Both the position numbers and the translations under genes were made by a program. From Cycas panzhihuaensis (lineage: Eukaryota > Cycadophyta): a DNA stretch of 64,000 nt. Positions 12,231 through 24,047 of this stretch are shown here, piece by piece. The stretch is taken from positions 89,659,741 to 89,723,740 of the forward strand of contig CM041465.1 of NCBI GenBank assembly GCA_023213395.1. The letters run 5' to 3'. Position 1 is the stretch's first letter. Each line of letters begins with the position of its first letter. Under the pieces are notes generated by a model that saw nothing but the letters and a program-made list of their open reading frames with translations, searched no databases and had not been told where the DNA came from.

Positions 12231-13035
12231 AAAGAGAGAATGGTCACTAAGGTTGATGTTTCTAATGTTAACCCTCACCTTGACTCCATTTGGGAATGGA
12301 TGAAGGATATTGATAACAAATCAAATGCTCTCATGGAAACTGAGATTAAATCATCCTCTCATAATAATAATGGCCTTACAAATTTGAACTTCATATCCCT
12401 CCAACATAGGAAATGATTAGGTCATTCTTATAATTAGCATCAATAATCTAGTTAACATTGATGAATGGATTACCATACTCACACCAATATTTTAGGATAT
12501 TCTCATAATAGATAACAATGATAAATTTTGATTTGCCACTAATTACTTGTAGGAGAATGTTTATGTGTAGGCTTAAAAGTAGTCTAATAGCCATAACTTC
12601 ACACTTTAGATGGACTTTGTTAATGACCTATGTAAGTTAAAGACTTACTTCAAGCTAATCATTGGCCTATCCTTAGCATTGAAGATAAAATGTTTGAGCC
12701 TCAAAATCTTGTTTAGGACATCACACTTATGAAGTGAGCTTCTTATTTTGTTCCTCTAGCATGACAAACTATCCTTATTCCACTAATGATATCTCAAAAT
12801 AAGAAGAATAAGAACTATAAGAAGAAAGGAATTTCAAGCCACAATAAGGAAGTAAATATTAACAATGACTAACTAACCAATTATTTCATTAGTAGCCATG
12901 TTAAGTACTCAATAGGCCCACATAATTAAATTATATAGGCTACTATGAAAAGAAAAGATGTTTGTGTTTCTTGGCCTCATCCACATACACAACTTCATTA
13001 ATATAAATCTTGTTATAAGGTTAGGTCTCTATATT
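12231..13035 (+). pseudogene. Decayed coding-like tract of unknown element
   Basis: An ATG near 12240 opens a reading of about 55 codons (begins MVTKVDVSNVNPHLDSIWEW). Shifted frames with frequent stops then continue, one reading DWVILIISINNLVNIDEW. It precedes a polypurine tract and an LTR, so it is probably the 3' part of an LTR element's interior. No domain is recognisable and the family cannot be named. Confidence 0.3.
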
Positions 13036-13047
13036 AAGGAAAGGAGG
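13036..13047 (+). other. Polypurine tract
   Basis: A run reading AAGGAAAGGAGG lies directly before an LTR start (TGATGTACAACCT). The placement and composition fit a plus-strand primer. Confidence 0.5.
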
Positions 13048-13194
13048 TGATGTACAACCTCCAAACAAAACAAACATGCATAAAATATAAAACCTAAAAG
13101 TATTACTACTAGGATATTGCAAAGAGAATTCTCACAATATAATGGAAATCTAAGAGAAACTAATGTTATAATATATAAGAGAATAAAATTCTTC

Positions 13195-13310
13195 TCTAGC
13201 TCTTTAACTCTCTACCTCTCTTCACTTCTCTACCACTCTTTATCTCTCCACCGCTCTTTCCTCACTACCTCTCCACCTTTCTCTTCCTCTCTACCTCTAA
13301 TTCCTACTAG
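13195..13310 (+). repeat. CT-rich polypyrimidine stretch inside the LTR
   Basis: Imperfect repeats of CTCTAC, CTCTTT and related words occupy about 115 bases with almost no purine on this strand. It is a simple-sequence tract and may act as a promoter-type pyrimidine patch in the LTR. Confidence 0.6.
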
Positions 13311-13387
13311 TAATCTCCTTAAATACATAAACAAGGGGATGCCCTTCTAGAGGCATGTAGATAAACTTGAATTATCCTTCAATTAAG

Positions 13388-13409
13388 ACTTGTTGTTGCA
13401 ACAACAAGT
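13388..13409. repeat. 22-bp perfect palindrome
   Basis: The half-site ACTTGTTGTTG is followed at once by its exact reverse complement with no spacer. It lies inside the LTR about 340 bp from its start. Confidence 0.8.
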
Positions 13410-14020
13410 AGTTGTCTAATTCTCAATAATTACTACCACTTATTTTTCTATTAATACCTAATACAAAATTAGGCTAGCTTGTAATTAACATAACTACCAC
13501 ATATAAACTCCTTTTGATTTGATTCTTAAGCTAAAATTATAATACTCTTTGAGATCTAAAAATTAATGAAAGTTAGTACCATTGGAGAGATATTATGCAT
13601 GTAAGATACATTGTCATTTCATAATTTGTCATAAGGCTAAAACACATCACTTTAGTGACAAAGCCATAAATTTCAACTTAGGGCACATTTTCACACGATT
13701 CTAGTATCTAAATTATAGCTCTTTCTATGACATATAACCTTTTAGAAGAAATCTTAGCTAAATTTATAACAATTCTTTTGATATTTAGGCTATAATTTAA
13801 GGTATTATTTTTTCCATATTCTAATTTCCTACTGCATTGCAATTTGACACTAATCTTGTGATTTGGACATCCAAATTTGGCATTCCATAACTCATTGGAA
13901 AGCTCCTAAAGAGTTCTATAATGATGGGTTAGAAATATAAGAAAATTACTAAATACTCCTATGTGATAGGCTTGATTCTCATTCATGCAGTAAGAGACGT
14001 GTATAATAGGTTGTACTTCA

Positions 14021-14640
14021 AAATAGATAATATCAACATATAAACTCAATTATAATGATAAAACAATAATAGATATAGAAGAATCAACTGTTAACAATAG
14101 ATAATGACATGTTTCTAGACATTGAAGTTCCAAATAATAGGTATTAACCCATATTAAAACAATAATATTGATATGTATTAATGAATTAGGGCCTCCCTAT
14201 TTATAGGCACAAAAATAGCCCCCTTAAAGAAAATTGACTTCATGATAATAATATTAAATAAACGATATTGACTTCACCACTTATTTCTAGGATTATTATA
14301 TCTTGCATCATTCTCTCCAAGTTGTTAAATAAATTTGAGATCTTACTCAAATTTATTTCTATAAGTATTTCATTTTTGTTCTTCATGTGCTTTTTATATT
14401 TGTATTAATATTTTTAGAGTTATACCTCATCAAATACTTGTATCATGTGTTTCTTCATTAATCTTCAATGTCTTACATATCCACCATCTTTTGCCATTTC
14501 CAATCACCTACTTCAACTACCAATTGTTTGGTAAATATCACATGCATACTATATACAACTCATATTTACAAGTAAAAAAGGACAAGAGTACCTTCCTACA
14601 ACATCTCATCTCTTGCTATAAAAGGTAATTGCTATGACAT
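14021..14640. other. AT-rich stretch, nothing recognised
   Basis: A TATTTATAGGC phrase near 14199 resembles a plant TATA region, but nothing nearby supports a promoter. Confidence 0.3.
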
Positions 14641-14989
14641 TTGGTTCTCATATCTAAATCTTCATCATTGGCCTCTTTTTCTTAGGCCTGAAAGTCCAAT
14701 TCTTTCTCTTGAAATCCATCTAATATGCAACCATTGTTTTATTGATATATGATAATTCCTTCAAGCACATTACATAATACACTAAAAGAAGTTTTGTTTT
14801 TCTTTTCAACTACAATTCTAAATAATAAACAAACTTATCTAAGCTCAAACATAAACTTTTGGTCTACAAAAACATCAATTGTTTCATAATTGATCTTATC
14901 ATGCACCTAATAAACACCAAATTTAGTTCGTTTCTTTTGCTTAAAGTGTTAGTCATTATACTTTTCATGTTGTTACCTTTTATTTCCAT

Positions 14990-17660
14990 TATTCCACCAT
15001 CTTAAGTGGTATCTCAAATTATTATAGGTTCTCCTACTACAACATGTACCTTTACCAACCTAACAACATTCATGAATCCTCCATCTATAAAAACTTATTC
15101 AATGCCATGCTCATCCATGATCATATGTTGCTGGCTTAAATTCGAGCAACCTACTTCATTAGCAGCTTTAAGAACCCAATTTGCTATCCACTTATTATTC
15201 TTCCTTTAGGTGTTGGGATCATTAATTAAACAAAATGTAAGCACAGAGACATTATTATCAACAAAATTCAAAAAAAATATGTCAAGCATATCTTCCTATG
15301 TAAAATCTCATTCACTTGGGATAGAAAATCCTATTTTATTTCCTTTAATAGTCGCCAATCTTTGTTTACTACTATTTGTAGTTGTGTCTTTCAATCTTCT
15401 TTGAAATAAAGTTATTGTTATAAATATCCTATCTTCATGTTCATTCATCTTTACAACACCTATTTTCAACAGACTTTATCTTTCTTAATTTTATATTCTC
15501 ATAAACTTGTCATCATAGGTTTATGGTATCATCCTCATATTGTTTTCTTCCTTGTTTGTCATATGGTCTTCATCTTCATTCCATGCTTCATAAAGCTTGA
15601 ACCCTTAACCGACATGTAACACCTTGCTATAAATAATAATGGTCTTTATGACCGATTACATTTATCATACCATCATGCAATTCTCCTCCATCTTCCATCA
15701 TTGCATCAAAAAAAGTGTTCTCTCCCACTTCTTTCATTACATTACTGTACAAATTGATTATCAATGATGCTTTATCTTCATGACCTTAAACATTTAGTTT
15801 TTCAAGTTTTTCAACTTACTACCATAATCCATATAAGTTATCCTTTGTCATATCCCCATCTCCATATGTATTAACATCAATATTCATTCATCAATATCCT
15901 CCACTCTAAGCACCACTTTACTTTTTCTTCATGCAATCCATCATATTGGTTTTCTTCTTATGAAAAAGCTACACCTAATCCATGATGTATTCTACATCAC
16001 CTTTATCATCTTTATTTACTATTTCTAACCTCTCAACTTTAATAACTTTTCCTTCTTCATTTGACATAATATTGCTATCATCAGTTATTAAGCAACATCA
16101 ACATCACATGCTATTTGTGCAACCATATTTAGGGTTTTTGCCTCATAATGATCATGTTCTAGAACCAATGTTATCATTGCTTCCTTGATTTTGACTCCTT
16201 CATCCCAAAACTATGTTGCATTCACATGAAATATGCTTGCTCTAATATATTGTCTCACCTCAATGTCTTATTGATCTTCCAACTCTTTCATAATAGAAGT
16301 TTGCCCTATCACTTATGGAATTCTCCTAGTGTGGAATTCACTTGTGTCTCTTCCTCAAGCATAGAAGGGTACTATGCGATTTTGTTCACGTAATTGTCAT
16401 GCTCATCATCTACTAGTAATGACTGTGGAATCTATCCATCTCATGAATCTACAAGGGGATCATCACCATTATCAAGGGCTCTCAAAACCATCATCCTTTC
16501 TTTTGAGATTATTCTACATTGAATTACCCTAATCTCATTCATTACTAATGCACTACTAGAATATATCATTTATATTTCTCTTCTTAGTAGAGTATAAGTC
16601 TATAACACTAATGACTCCTTAGCTCTCTTTGGTGTAATGTAACCTTTCAAGACCTCTTATATAACTCTTCCTACACACATATAATCATCTTCATCCTCAT
16701 CATCATTTGGAATAAATTTCTCCCAATATAGTATTTCATCTTTCTCTATGTAGTAATTTTCACTTCCTCCTTCATGACCCTCTTCTCTTATACATGTTTC
16801 CGCCATGTATTTACATGTACCTTAAACCTAGTTTTGACAAATACGACCTTCTTAGGATCTCTCACATTTTTCTTCATAAATTGATACTCATTAGCCTTCA
16901 CCCAATTGAGCACCTCTTTTGGGCATCCTCCAAAATCCATGACTTCTTCCTTTACCACTGTATCTCCTCTCTTATTCATCCATTACTCTATCAAAGATTA
17001 TATCATCTCATTAACTCATTATTTAGTTTGTGTAAGGCTTTGTTTATCTCAATTCCTATTCTCTAACTCCTCTACGATATTCTATAGAGTTATAATCTCT
17101 CTAATGGTTTTAACCAAACTAGGTCTCTTTCATATCTTATGTGTAATCTTCTTCCTTCTTAGTTAGAGTTTGATAAAGTCTTAGGCTTATTAGTTAGCTT
17201 TAAACTAATAAAAAATATTCTTCCCAATAGCATCAGATTCCTTGTCTTAAAGAGATATAGAATCAACTTAATGGGTATGAAGTACCTAAATTTATAAAGG
17301 ATGTTGGATACTTAAAAGGAAGGGTAGATGACCTGCTCTAAAGTGGTCCTAACCTCATAAGCATATCACATAAGATGTTTAGGAGTCAAGGTGAATTATA
17401 TGGAGTCAACTCATAATAATAACTAGGATGGATCAAAGGAGTATCTTGTGAAGGCTTCATAAGGGTTATTCCATCACTAATAGGATTTGTTACCAAAGAG
17501 ACTTCCTTATAATATAATTGAGGCAAATACAAGGCATTATAAATTAGGAAATTAGAACTAAACTTATAAGTCTTCGAAAGGAAGCTTCTTAAATTATTGT
17601 CAAAAGGACTCTATGGAGGATCTTAAAAGGGTAGGTAAGAAAACAACATCATGTCTGACT
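14990..17660 (-). pseudogene. Unidentified decayed coding-like tract
   Basis: Minus-strand frames read protein-like text in several blocks. One open block at 16979-16788 starts MNKRGDTVVKEEVMDFGG and contains PKEVLNWVKANEYQF. After a single-base frame change it continues with EEGHEGGSENYYIEKDEILY and an acidic run near 16690. Further left are VKIKEAMITLVLEHDHYEA (about 16190-16130) and NKWIANWVLKAANEVGC (about 15210-15160). To the right (17150-17020) is a Leu/Glu-rich part, possibly coiled coil. I do not recognise the family. If the C1, A and D insertions are removed, this tract is contiguous with 45.66 kb onwards. It could be a gypsy interior or an old gene. Confidence 0.35.
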
Positions 17661-17665
17661 AAAGG
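17661..17665. other. Probable target-site duplication of C1 (left copy AAAGG)
   Basis: AAAGG precedes the C1 LTR. The matching AAAGG follows element D at 45654-45658, since D inserted within the right-hand copy. Support is moderate because the word is short and purine-rich. Confidence 0.4.
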
Positions 17666-17980
17666 TAAAGGAAGGATGGATCTGGGGAATAAATCACTCA
17701 CATTCACACAATGGCAATGGAGAATGAAGAAGATATGAAAATAAGATATGAGAGAAAAGCTTGGAGGTGAGAATGAATAATCACTCCCTTTATGAGATTT
17801 CACCTTTGATTATTGAGGGTGAGTATTAGGGCCAAGATTTTCTTACCTAATAACATAAACCTAAAATTACATCTAAATGCACACATAAGGTGCATTTCAC
17901 TAAAAGACTAATGCTAGTAATATATCCTAAGGTAATTTATTTAATCTACATAGATAACCTTGATATATTAACCTCTTTCA
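17666..17980 (-). repeat. 3' LTR of C1
   Basis: It is the pair of 38967-39264. On the minus strand it begins TGAAAGAGGTTAA. The shared core includes AATATATCCTAAGGT. The outer end at 17666 is set by an imperfect inverted tip and is less certain. Confidence 0.65.
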
Positions 17981-17990
17981 ATCCCCCCCT
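17981..17990 (-). other. Polypurine tract of C1
   Basis: The minus strand reads AGGGGGGGAT directly before the LTR start TGAAAG. Confidence 0.7.
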
Positions 17991-18429
17991 TAATAATGGA
18001 AGGTCATTTTGAGATAAATTAATCTACTCTAGGAGGTCTTCATTTGAGTCTCTTATTATATTAAAATATCTACTTGGACACTTTTATATGAAACTCTCAT
18101 AGGGAAGAAAACCCACAGACTTGTCTAAGCTAATAACTTTGGCTTAGGTGGTCCTTTGAATATAACCAAATAGACAATCATAAAATGAGTTTTGTAACTA
18201 TGAGTCTCCATATATTGTTTAGTCATCCCCCATGCCCTTTCGAGTTTTCACAAGTTCTAATTTTCTAAAACTAGTATAACCCTTGTCCTTTTATGCCCAC
18301 ATGGGGTTTTCACAAATATGAAAGAGGAGAGACTTACTCATATTCTCTACACCCATAAGGAGTTTTCACGAATAAAATAAAATATAATGATCCTGTTACC
18401 ATCTCCTTTAATCTATCAAAGATAGAGGC

Positions 18430-18970
18430 CCTGAGGTCAAGTTATATTTAGTACTATTTAAACTTCATCTTTTACAGTGGTTTGGTAAAGATATTAGCTA
18501 CTTAATCTATTGTGGGATAATAGTCTAGTTGAATTATGTCGTTATATACTAGTTCTCTAATCTTATAGACTTTCATACTTATGTATTTAGTATGATCATG
18601 AAATATAAGATTTTTTACCATATGGATTACTGATTAGTTATCTACACAAAGGCCAATAGGACTTGTTTGGGTGATATTCAATATTTCTAATAATTTTCTA
18701 AGCCATATCACCTCCTTGTTAGTCTAAGAAATAACAATGTATTTAGATTTGACAGTTGAATTAACAATTATCTTCTGCCATTTAGATCTCCATGATATTG
18801 GTGTTGTTCCAAGAAATGTTACATACCTAGACGTAGATCTTCTTGTATCTTTATCTCCTACAAAGTCTAAGTCTATGTATGTGGAAAGCTTAAATTCGTT
18901 ATTAGGTTCATATAATAGACCAAATTTGCTACTTGTCTTTATGTATTTTAACACTCAAACTGTACCTTTC
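18430..18970 (-). pseudogene. Copia RNase H (C1)
   Basis: The 76-codon open stretch 18954-18724 holds the motifs STYIDLDFVGDKDTRRSTS and FLGTTPISWRSKWQK, matching copia RNase H (DADWAGD, then TRRSTSGY and ISW-SK-Q). Beyond a stop the frame continues through LCVDN, MVKNLIFHDHTKYI and ANIFTKPL, the typical C-terminus. The active-site Asp in the first motif remains, but stops make it non-functional. It would degrade the RNA strand of the RNA:DNA hybrid during reverse transcription. Confidence 0.85.
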
Positions 18971-19900
18971 TAGTGATTCTTGTTAGGATTTATCAGGAAT
19001 CATGTAAGAATACCAATATAGTGTGCAATATATGGCCTTATATTAGTAGTGTAGATGAGACTACCTATAGAGTGTTGCGTCTACCTCCCTAGTATCACCA
19101 ACAACTGAGATTTTAGTATTAGAGTCCATAGTTATAACCATTGGTCAAGGATCTTCTAATTAAAACTTGGTTAGAAGATCATTGATGTGTTTTTCCTGGG
19201 AGAGGAAATTTTTTCTATTCTTTTGTGTTTAATTCCTAAGTAATATTTTATAAATCTAAGGTTAGACAATTTGAACGTTTTGCCAAGGTCCTTTTTTAGT
19301 TGGCCTATTGTCTATTCACTATTACTCGTTACTAGCATATCATCCAAAAAGATTATGAGATAAGTGACTTTGTCTTTTTGGTGCTTAATAAATAATGTTA
19401 CATCAATGTCTTAGTAGTTACAAACCTCGTATCCAAGATGTATTATTTTTTAAGACAACTTGGTAAATCAAGCATGAGGGGCTTATTTCAGGCCATACAA
19501 GAACTTTCTGAGCCTACAAACCTTGTGCTCTTGACCTTCAATCTCATATCCTTTTATCCGAGCCATGTAAATTTCTTCTTCAAGATCCCCATTAAAAAAT
19601 ACAATCTTAATATCAAGCTAGTGGATTTCCTAGTCCTGTTGAGCAACCAAGGCTATAAGAGTTCTAATTATAGGCCACCTAGTTGTAGATGTAAATACTT
19701 CAATGTAATCGATGTCTTTTCTTTGTGTGAATCCTTTACCTACTAGCCTCACCTTATATTTTTCTAGGGTGTTATCTGATCTATATTTATTTTTGAACAC
19801 CCATTAATTTTGAACTATCTTTTTACCAAGTGGTAGATTAATGGGCTCCTATGTATCACTTTTTATGAGAGATTAGTATTCTTCGTTCATTGCATTTCTC
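18970..19900 (-). pseudogene. Copia reverse transcriptase (C1)
   Basis: The minus strand reads WVFKNKYRSD, EKYKVRLVGKGFTQRKDIDY, RTLIALVAQQD, LDIKIVFFNGDLEEEIY, LRKFLYGLK and YLIIFLDDMLVTSNSE. These are the standard copia RT blocks in order. The catalytic pair is retained as FLDDM (YVDD in most members). Several stops and at least one frame change make it a pseudogene. It lies between integrase and RNase H, as expected for copia. Confidence 0.85.
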
Positions 19901-20129
19901 CAAACTATATGTTTCACAACTTCTTGGTATAGGAGGGGTTCTTCATTAAGAGTATGGTTCAACTTTACTAGTTCAAGCTCAGTATATAATAATTCCTACA
20001 TCCTTGCTCTATAGGCACTTTGAGTGCTAAATTTTCCTACCTTATCTGGTCATATGTCCTTATTGAGTTGGCGGGCTTTGTGAGATCCTTAAGTTAGGAA
20101 TGAGGTCTTTATCTTCTCAACTTCTTGGT

Positions 20130-21420
20130 TCTTATCTTATTCATTAAAATGATTATTTGTGAGGAGGATATTAATGCACCTAGGGAAGATGGTCCTTCTA
20201 CCACTATTTTTCCTTTATCAACTGAAGGTAGATAAGATGATTATTCTATAATGGATTTGGCTTTGTCAACTTTGTTATTCTCAAAGGATGGTGTTAGATG
20301 TACACTCATTAATTTAAAGCCATAACTTATATCCTTTAGGGATATATTATTAATTTCTAATATTTGGAGTAATTTATGTGTGCCCCCTTCCAAAATTTTA
20401 GAATCTGAACATCATATTTAATAGCATCATTGTAGTAGCATGAAGGTGATTTAGAGTCTAGTTTAAGCAACTGATCCTCTATCTCAACAAAAATAACATC
20501 TTTGGTAATAATAATTTTTTATTGTGAAGGTATAAAAATCTTATACCTTTTCTTGTATATAGGGTATTTGATAAAGATACCTTTAAGTTCCCTTGGCTGG
20601 AGTTTATTTTGATCTACATCTAGAATGTGGGCATAACATGTAGAGCAAAAAATTTTGAAGTAGTGAATAATAAGTACTTAGTATGAACACTTTTTATTAG
20701 GTAATTATGCTTTCTTTGATGGGCTAATAATATTAATGCAATAAAAAATTATCTAAATTGCTTTAGCCTATAGGTAGGTAGGTACATTTTTGTATACTAG
20801 CATAGCTTGAGCCATATTTATGATTATCCTATTCATATGCTCGATAATTCTATTTTGCTATGGGGAACCTATTGCTGTTATTTGATGTTTGATTCCATTA
20901 TCTCAATGGTAACTTTTAAACTCATGTGAGGTATATTTGCCACCATTATTAGTTCGAAGACATTTGAGTTAATAATTGACTCTTTTTTAGTATGAGCATT
21001 GAATTCTTTGAAGACACAAAAAACTTCATCTTTCTTAGTTAGAAAAGCTACCCATAATTTTCTAGTAAAATTATTAAAGAAAGGGATGTGATATAAATTG
21101 CCCTTTAGTGAAGAAATAGGCATTGGTTCACATAGATTAGAGTGTACCAATTATAATGGATAACTTGATTTTTGTTGACTTTTGGAAAAGGGTTATCGAT
21201 GAGATTTGGCAATGATACAAGCTTTAAATTTGAAGGGCTTAGAGAAGAACTTTAGAAGACTTGGAAGAGTGTTATAAAGATCTCTAAGTCTGTTAATATG
21301 AATATGGAATATGTGAGCATGCCAAAGAGATTTTGGTGATAACATCAGGTGGGTTAGGATGGTATTAAATATAAATTCTTCATTAGCATAAGGGCTTTAG
21401 GCACAATGGGCTTTAGAAGA
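20130..21420 (-). pseudogene. Copia integrase core and C-terminal region (C1)
   Basis: The open stretch 21150-20878 reads the start of the catalytic core (FFNNFTRKLWVAFLTK matches YFLTFIDDYSRKTWVYFL). It is followed by SNGGKYTSHEF (the second DDE Asp is replaced by Asn), then QNRIIEHMNR, where the third catalytic Glu sits, and LWAKAI. The acidic linker to RT runs on to about 20130. Multiple stops occur. The protein would insert element DNA into the host chromosome. Confidence 0.8.
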
Positions 21421-21429
21421 TGGAGAGTC

Positions 21430-21830
21430 ATTCAGCTAAAAGAGTTTATGAGTGAGATGTCCAATCAAGATCACTCGATCAGTTAGAGGGTGAATGACTT
21501 GGAGAGTCTGGTCATTTTTGATTACACTCAGACTAAATCCACAGGAGATAAGTGTGGATAAGGAGAGTAGGTTTTGTTTAAGAATAGGTATGTAGAGGAC
21601 ATCAAGCAATGTAAAATCTCTTAAACCTGGGAGTTTCAAGTGAATATTACCAATTCCTCTAATAGATTATTATGATTTTTTAGCCATGTGAACAACTCTT
21701 TAAATATTTAAGTTAAATGTTTGATATAAATTATAATTATACATCATATGTTGAATTTCTCATGTGTCAATAATCCATTGTCCATCGATTGAAAAAATAT
21801 TATTTACAATTCCAATAGGGCTTGGCATTG
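21430..21830 (-). pseudogene. Copia protease end and pre-integrase (C1)
   Basis: The 67-codon stretch 21639-21436 contains FTLLDVLYIPILKQNLLSL, the conserved copia motif LxDVLYVPxLxxNLLSV that follows the protease. The protease active-site region upstream (near 21770) is too decayed to read with confidence. Confidence 0.75.
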
Positions 21831-22099
21831 GTGAAGGGAATTTACAAATGATATATTCACATCAAGCTTCAAAGTATTTCTATGATTGGTTAATGATATT
21901 TGATGCTAAAGATCCCTCAATTCTTTAAAAGTGAGCTTGAGCAAAATCTATACCACTAAATAATTCTTCACAAGTTTCTTAAATATTGTGAGCTCCATGT
22001 TTTGGTCATAACTTAGAGAACTTATAAGTGGCAGTGCTGTAGCTTCTTATAAAGTGCCTTTTACAGTTACATTGATCACATATAATAGTTTAATTACCT

Positions 22100-22985
22100 G
22101 TCTCTAAAGAGGTACTAATTTGGCTTGACTATCTTGTTTTTATTGAGGTAGCCCTTGGCCTTGAGATTGTTAAGGGTATGACTAAGGGTTTGGTTAATCT
22201 TGTAGATGATTTTCCATATTTCTTCCTCTTCCTTTTACTTGGTTATTTCCTCTACCACGAGAGGGACCTTGATTCTTTATGTAGCAAGCTTCTTTTTCCA
22301 CCTCAAAGGCTACATCTAAAAGAGAGTCAAAGGCTACAAAGTTGGTATAAAAGGTCTTATTAAATTCTATGAAATTGTCAGTATGTACTTTGAAGTTGAG
22401 TGTTTTTAATGTTCTACTATATTGAAAACTTCTATGTAAGTTTTTATAATTAGGGATATGTAGATATGATTGGATCAAAAATACCCAAGTGATACATTAG
22501 GTCTTAAAATCTTTATCAATTATCTATTTTATTAGTTGAAAGAGATTTATTGTCTCATGAACTTGTCCCTTCTATATTTTTAGTTTATTCATTTTTAGTA
22601 CAAGATGAACAAATTCTATGTCTGGTTTAGTATCAAAATTTTTCTTCAAAACTTTGAGGACCTTGCAAGCTATATCATATTGCTCTTCATCATTTAAATT
22701 ATGCAAGGAGTGATCAATAACCAACAAAATTCCTTCATGAATCTTTTTATCATCTATCTCCTATTATAGTTTAGCTGTAATATCTATAGGAGCAGTTCCA
22801 CCAAAAGTAGGTGTTGTAACTGTTGTAGGTATGATAGGTGTAGGTTGCAAGTGGGCTCTTTAAAGGCCTTTATATTTTGTAGCATTTTAAACTCTAATGT
22901 ACCATAAACCCTAATTTTCTTTGTATTTCAATATGTAGTTGACATTTTGCTTAAATTGAGATGACATGGTGATGATGAAGAAGTA
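22100..22985 (-). pseudogene. Copia gag (C1)
   Basis: The minus-strand open block 22478-22194 reads a UBN2/gag-like middle followed by an Arg/Gly-rich stretch (GRGNNQVKGRGRN), which usually precedes the zinc knuckle. The N-terminal part, starting with an ATG near 22965, is interrupted by stops. It is identified mainly by position and by the Arg/Gly-rich tail. Confidence 0.6.
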
Positions 22986-23707
22986 AAAGAGATGATAGAA
23001 AGATGTGCTACTAACATGTGTGGCTAGTATACCTAGTGCAGCAAGGATGTTATGATAAGAAGGTGAGCAATGATTAAGTATTTTTTAATAACTATGAAGA
23101 ATGTGTATAATAAATGATGCAAGAATGAGGCTTAATAAAGAGTGGTGATGTGTCATGCCACTAATCTTTAACTTATGTCTAACTATAGATGAGGTATTAA
23201 TTCAATACTTAAGGCTTTTAGCATATGATTAGGGCCTTCACTTGTGATACCTACACCTACACTTAGTGATGAAATCCAAGTCATAGTGGAGTCTAGATAC
23301 TTTTAGTCCTCACCCAGTTCACAAATGAGTAGCTATATACCTCCTCCAAAGAGTTAAATAGTGCGTGCACATCCCTTACCTATGATGGATATTAGATTAG
23401 GTTGATTTTAATTTTGCATTAAGGTTTTAATTATCTTGACTAGTTATTAGCATAATCCCTAAAAGGAGCCCATAGCAATAGCTAACTTATCGCTCCACCA
23501 GTATTCTAGTTGAGTCTAAATCCACCTTAAAACCCACACCTCTTTTAGGCCCTAGAATTTAGCCAACCAAGGTATCTCAACCTTGGCGAGTGTGCAAACA
23601 AGCTTAAGATGGCAGAATAATCGAATATAATTGGTTTATTTTAGGGAATATATAAATGTGTTTTTGAGAACTAAAATGAATTGCTAATGTGATGATGAAT
23701 ACTTTCA
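22986..23707 (-). other. C1 leader, part 1
   Basis: Non-coding AT-rich sequence lies between C1 gag and the insertion point of element A. It resumes at 37855. No ORF or motif is recognised. Confidence 0.5.
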
Positions 23708-23712
23708 TACCT
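23708..23712. other. Target-site duplication of A, left copy (TACCT)
   Basis: TACCT precedes the LTR tip TGTTTCC and recurs exactly at 37850-37854 after the opposite LTR tip. A 5-bp duplication is standard for gypsy elements. Confidence 0.88.
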
Positions 23713-23875
23713 TGTTTCCTAGCTTCCGGGAATGGATACGGAATCACCGACTTAGGTAAGTGCAGGTATGTCTCTCGCATTATCATCGCTTTCTTTTACT
23801 GGATGTTTGCTTGCATATCTGCATGTGTATGACTTTATGGGCGACCTTTTAGTCGTCCACACTTATTTTAGCCTA
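23713..23875 (+). repeat. 5' LTR of A, truncated to 163 bp
   Basis: It matches the first 160 bases of the 3' LTR (35256 onward) and of the B LTR (53167 onward), then passes straight into the PBS. About 2.4 kb, including all predicted promoter elements, is missing. Differences from the 3' LTR over the shared part are roughly 5% by eye. Confidence 0.87.
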
Positions 23876-23893
23876 TGGCGACCATACTGGGGA
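23876..23893 (+). other. PBS of A, tRNA-Arg-like
   Basis: It reads TGGCGACCATACTGGGGA. Tat/Ogre elements are known to use tRNA-Arg with similar PBS sequences. The homologous PBS in B (55868-55883) differs by loss of one G in TGG. Confidence 0.7.
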
Positions 23894-24047
23894 CTGCCAG
23901 TAAGGGAGCTCGTTTCACTCTCTTCGGTTGGTTTCGCTACTCTCGTGTGATCCTTTTTATACCTATCTCGATCTCCACGTTGGGCAGCCCCCAACGTATG
24001 TGTTTTACCGCTCTTCCTCTTTTCCTAACATCGTCGGTTGACCTTGC

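Larger units (their letters stand above)
13048..14020 (+). repeat. Single LTR (973 bp), probably the 3' LTR of a truncated element
   Basis: The ends are TGATGTACAACCT and AGGTTGTACTTCA, inverted copies of each other over 13 bases with one mismatch. This is the usual LTR tip pattern. A polypurine tract precedes it, which favours a 3' LTR over a solo LTR. No matching 5' LTR is found in the window and the flanks show no target duplication. Confidence 0.5.

Noticed and set aside
13048-14020. Solo LTR interpretation
   Set aside because: No matching 5-base flanks, and a polypurine tract sits directly upstream, so a 3' LTR of a truncated element is more likely.
15006-17166. Plus-strand ORFs rich in Leu, Ser and Phe at 15-17 kb
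   Set aside because: Composition is that of the reverse of a Lys/Glu-rich coding strand; the minus strand reads better.
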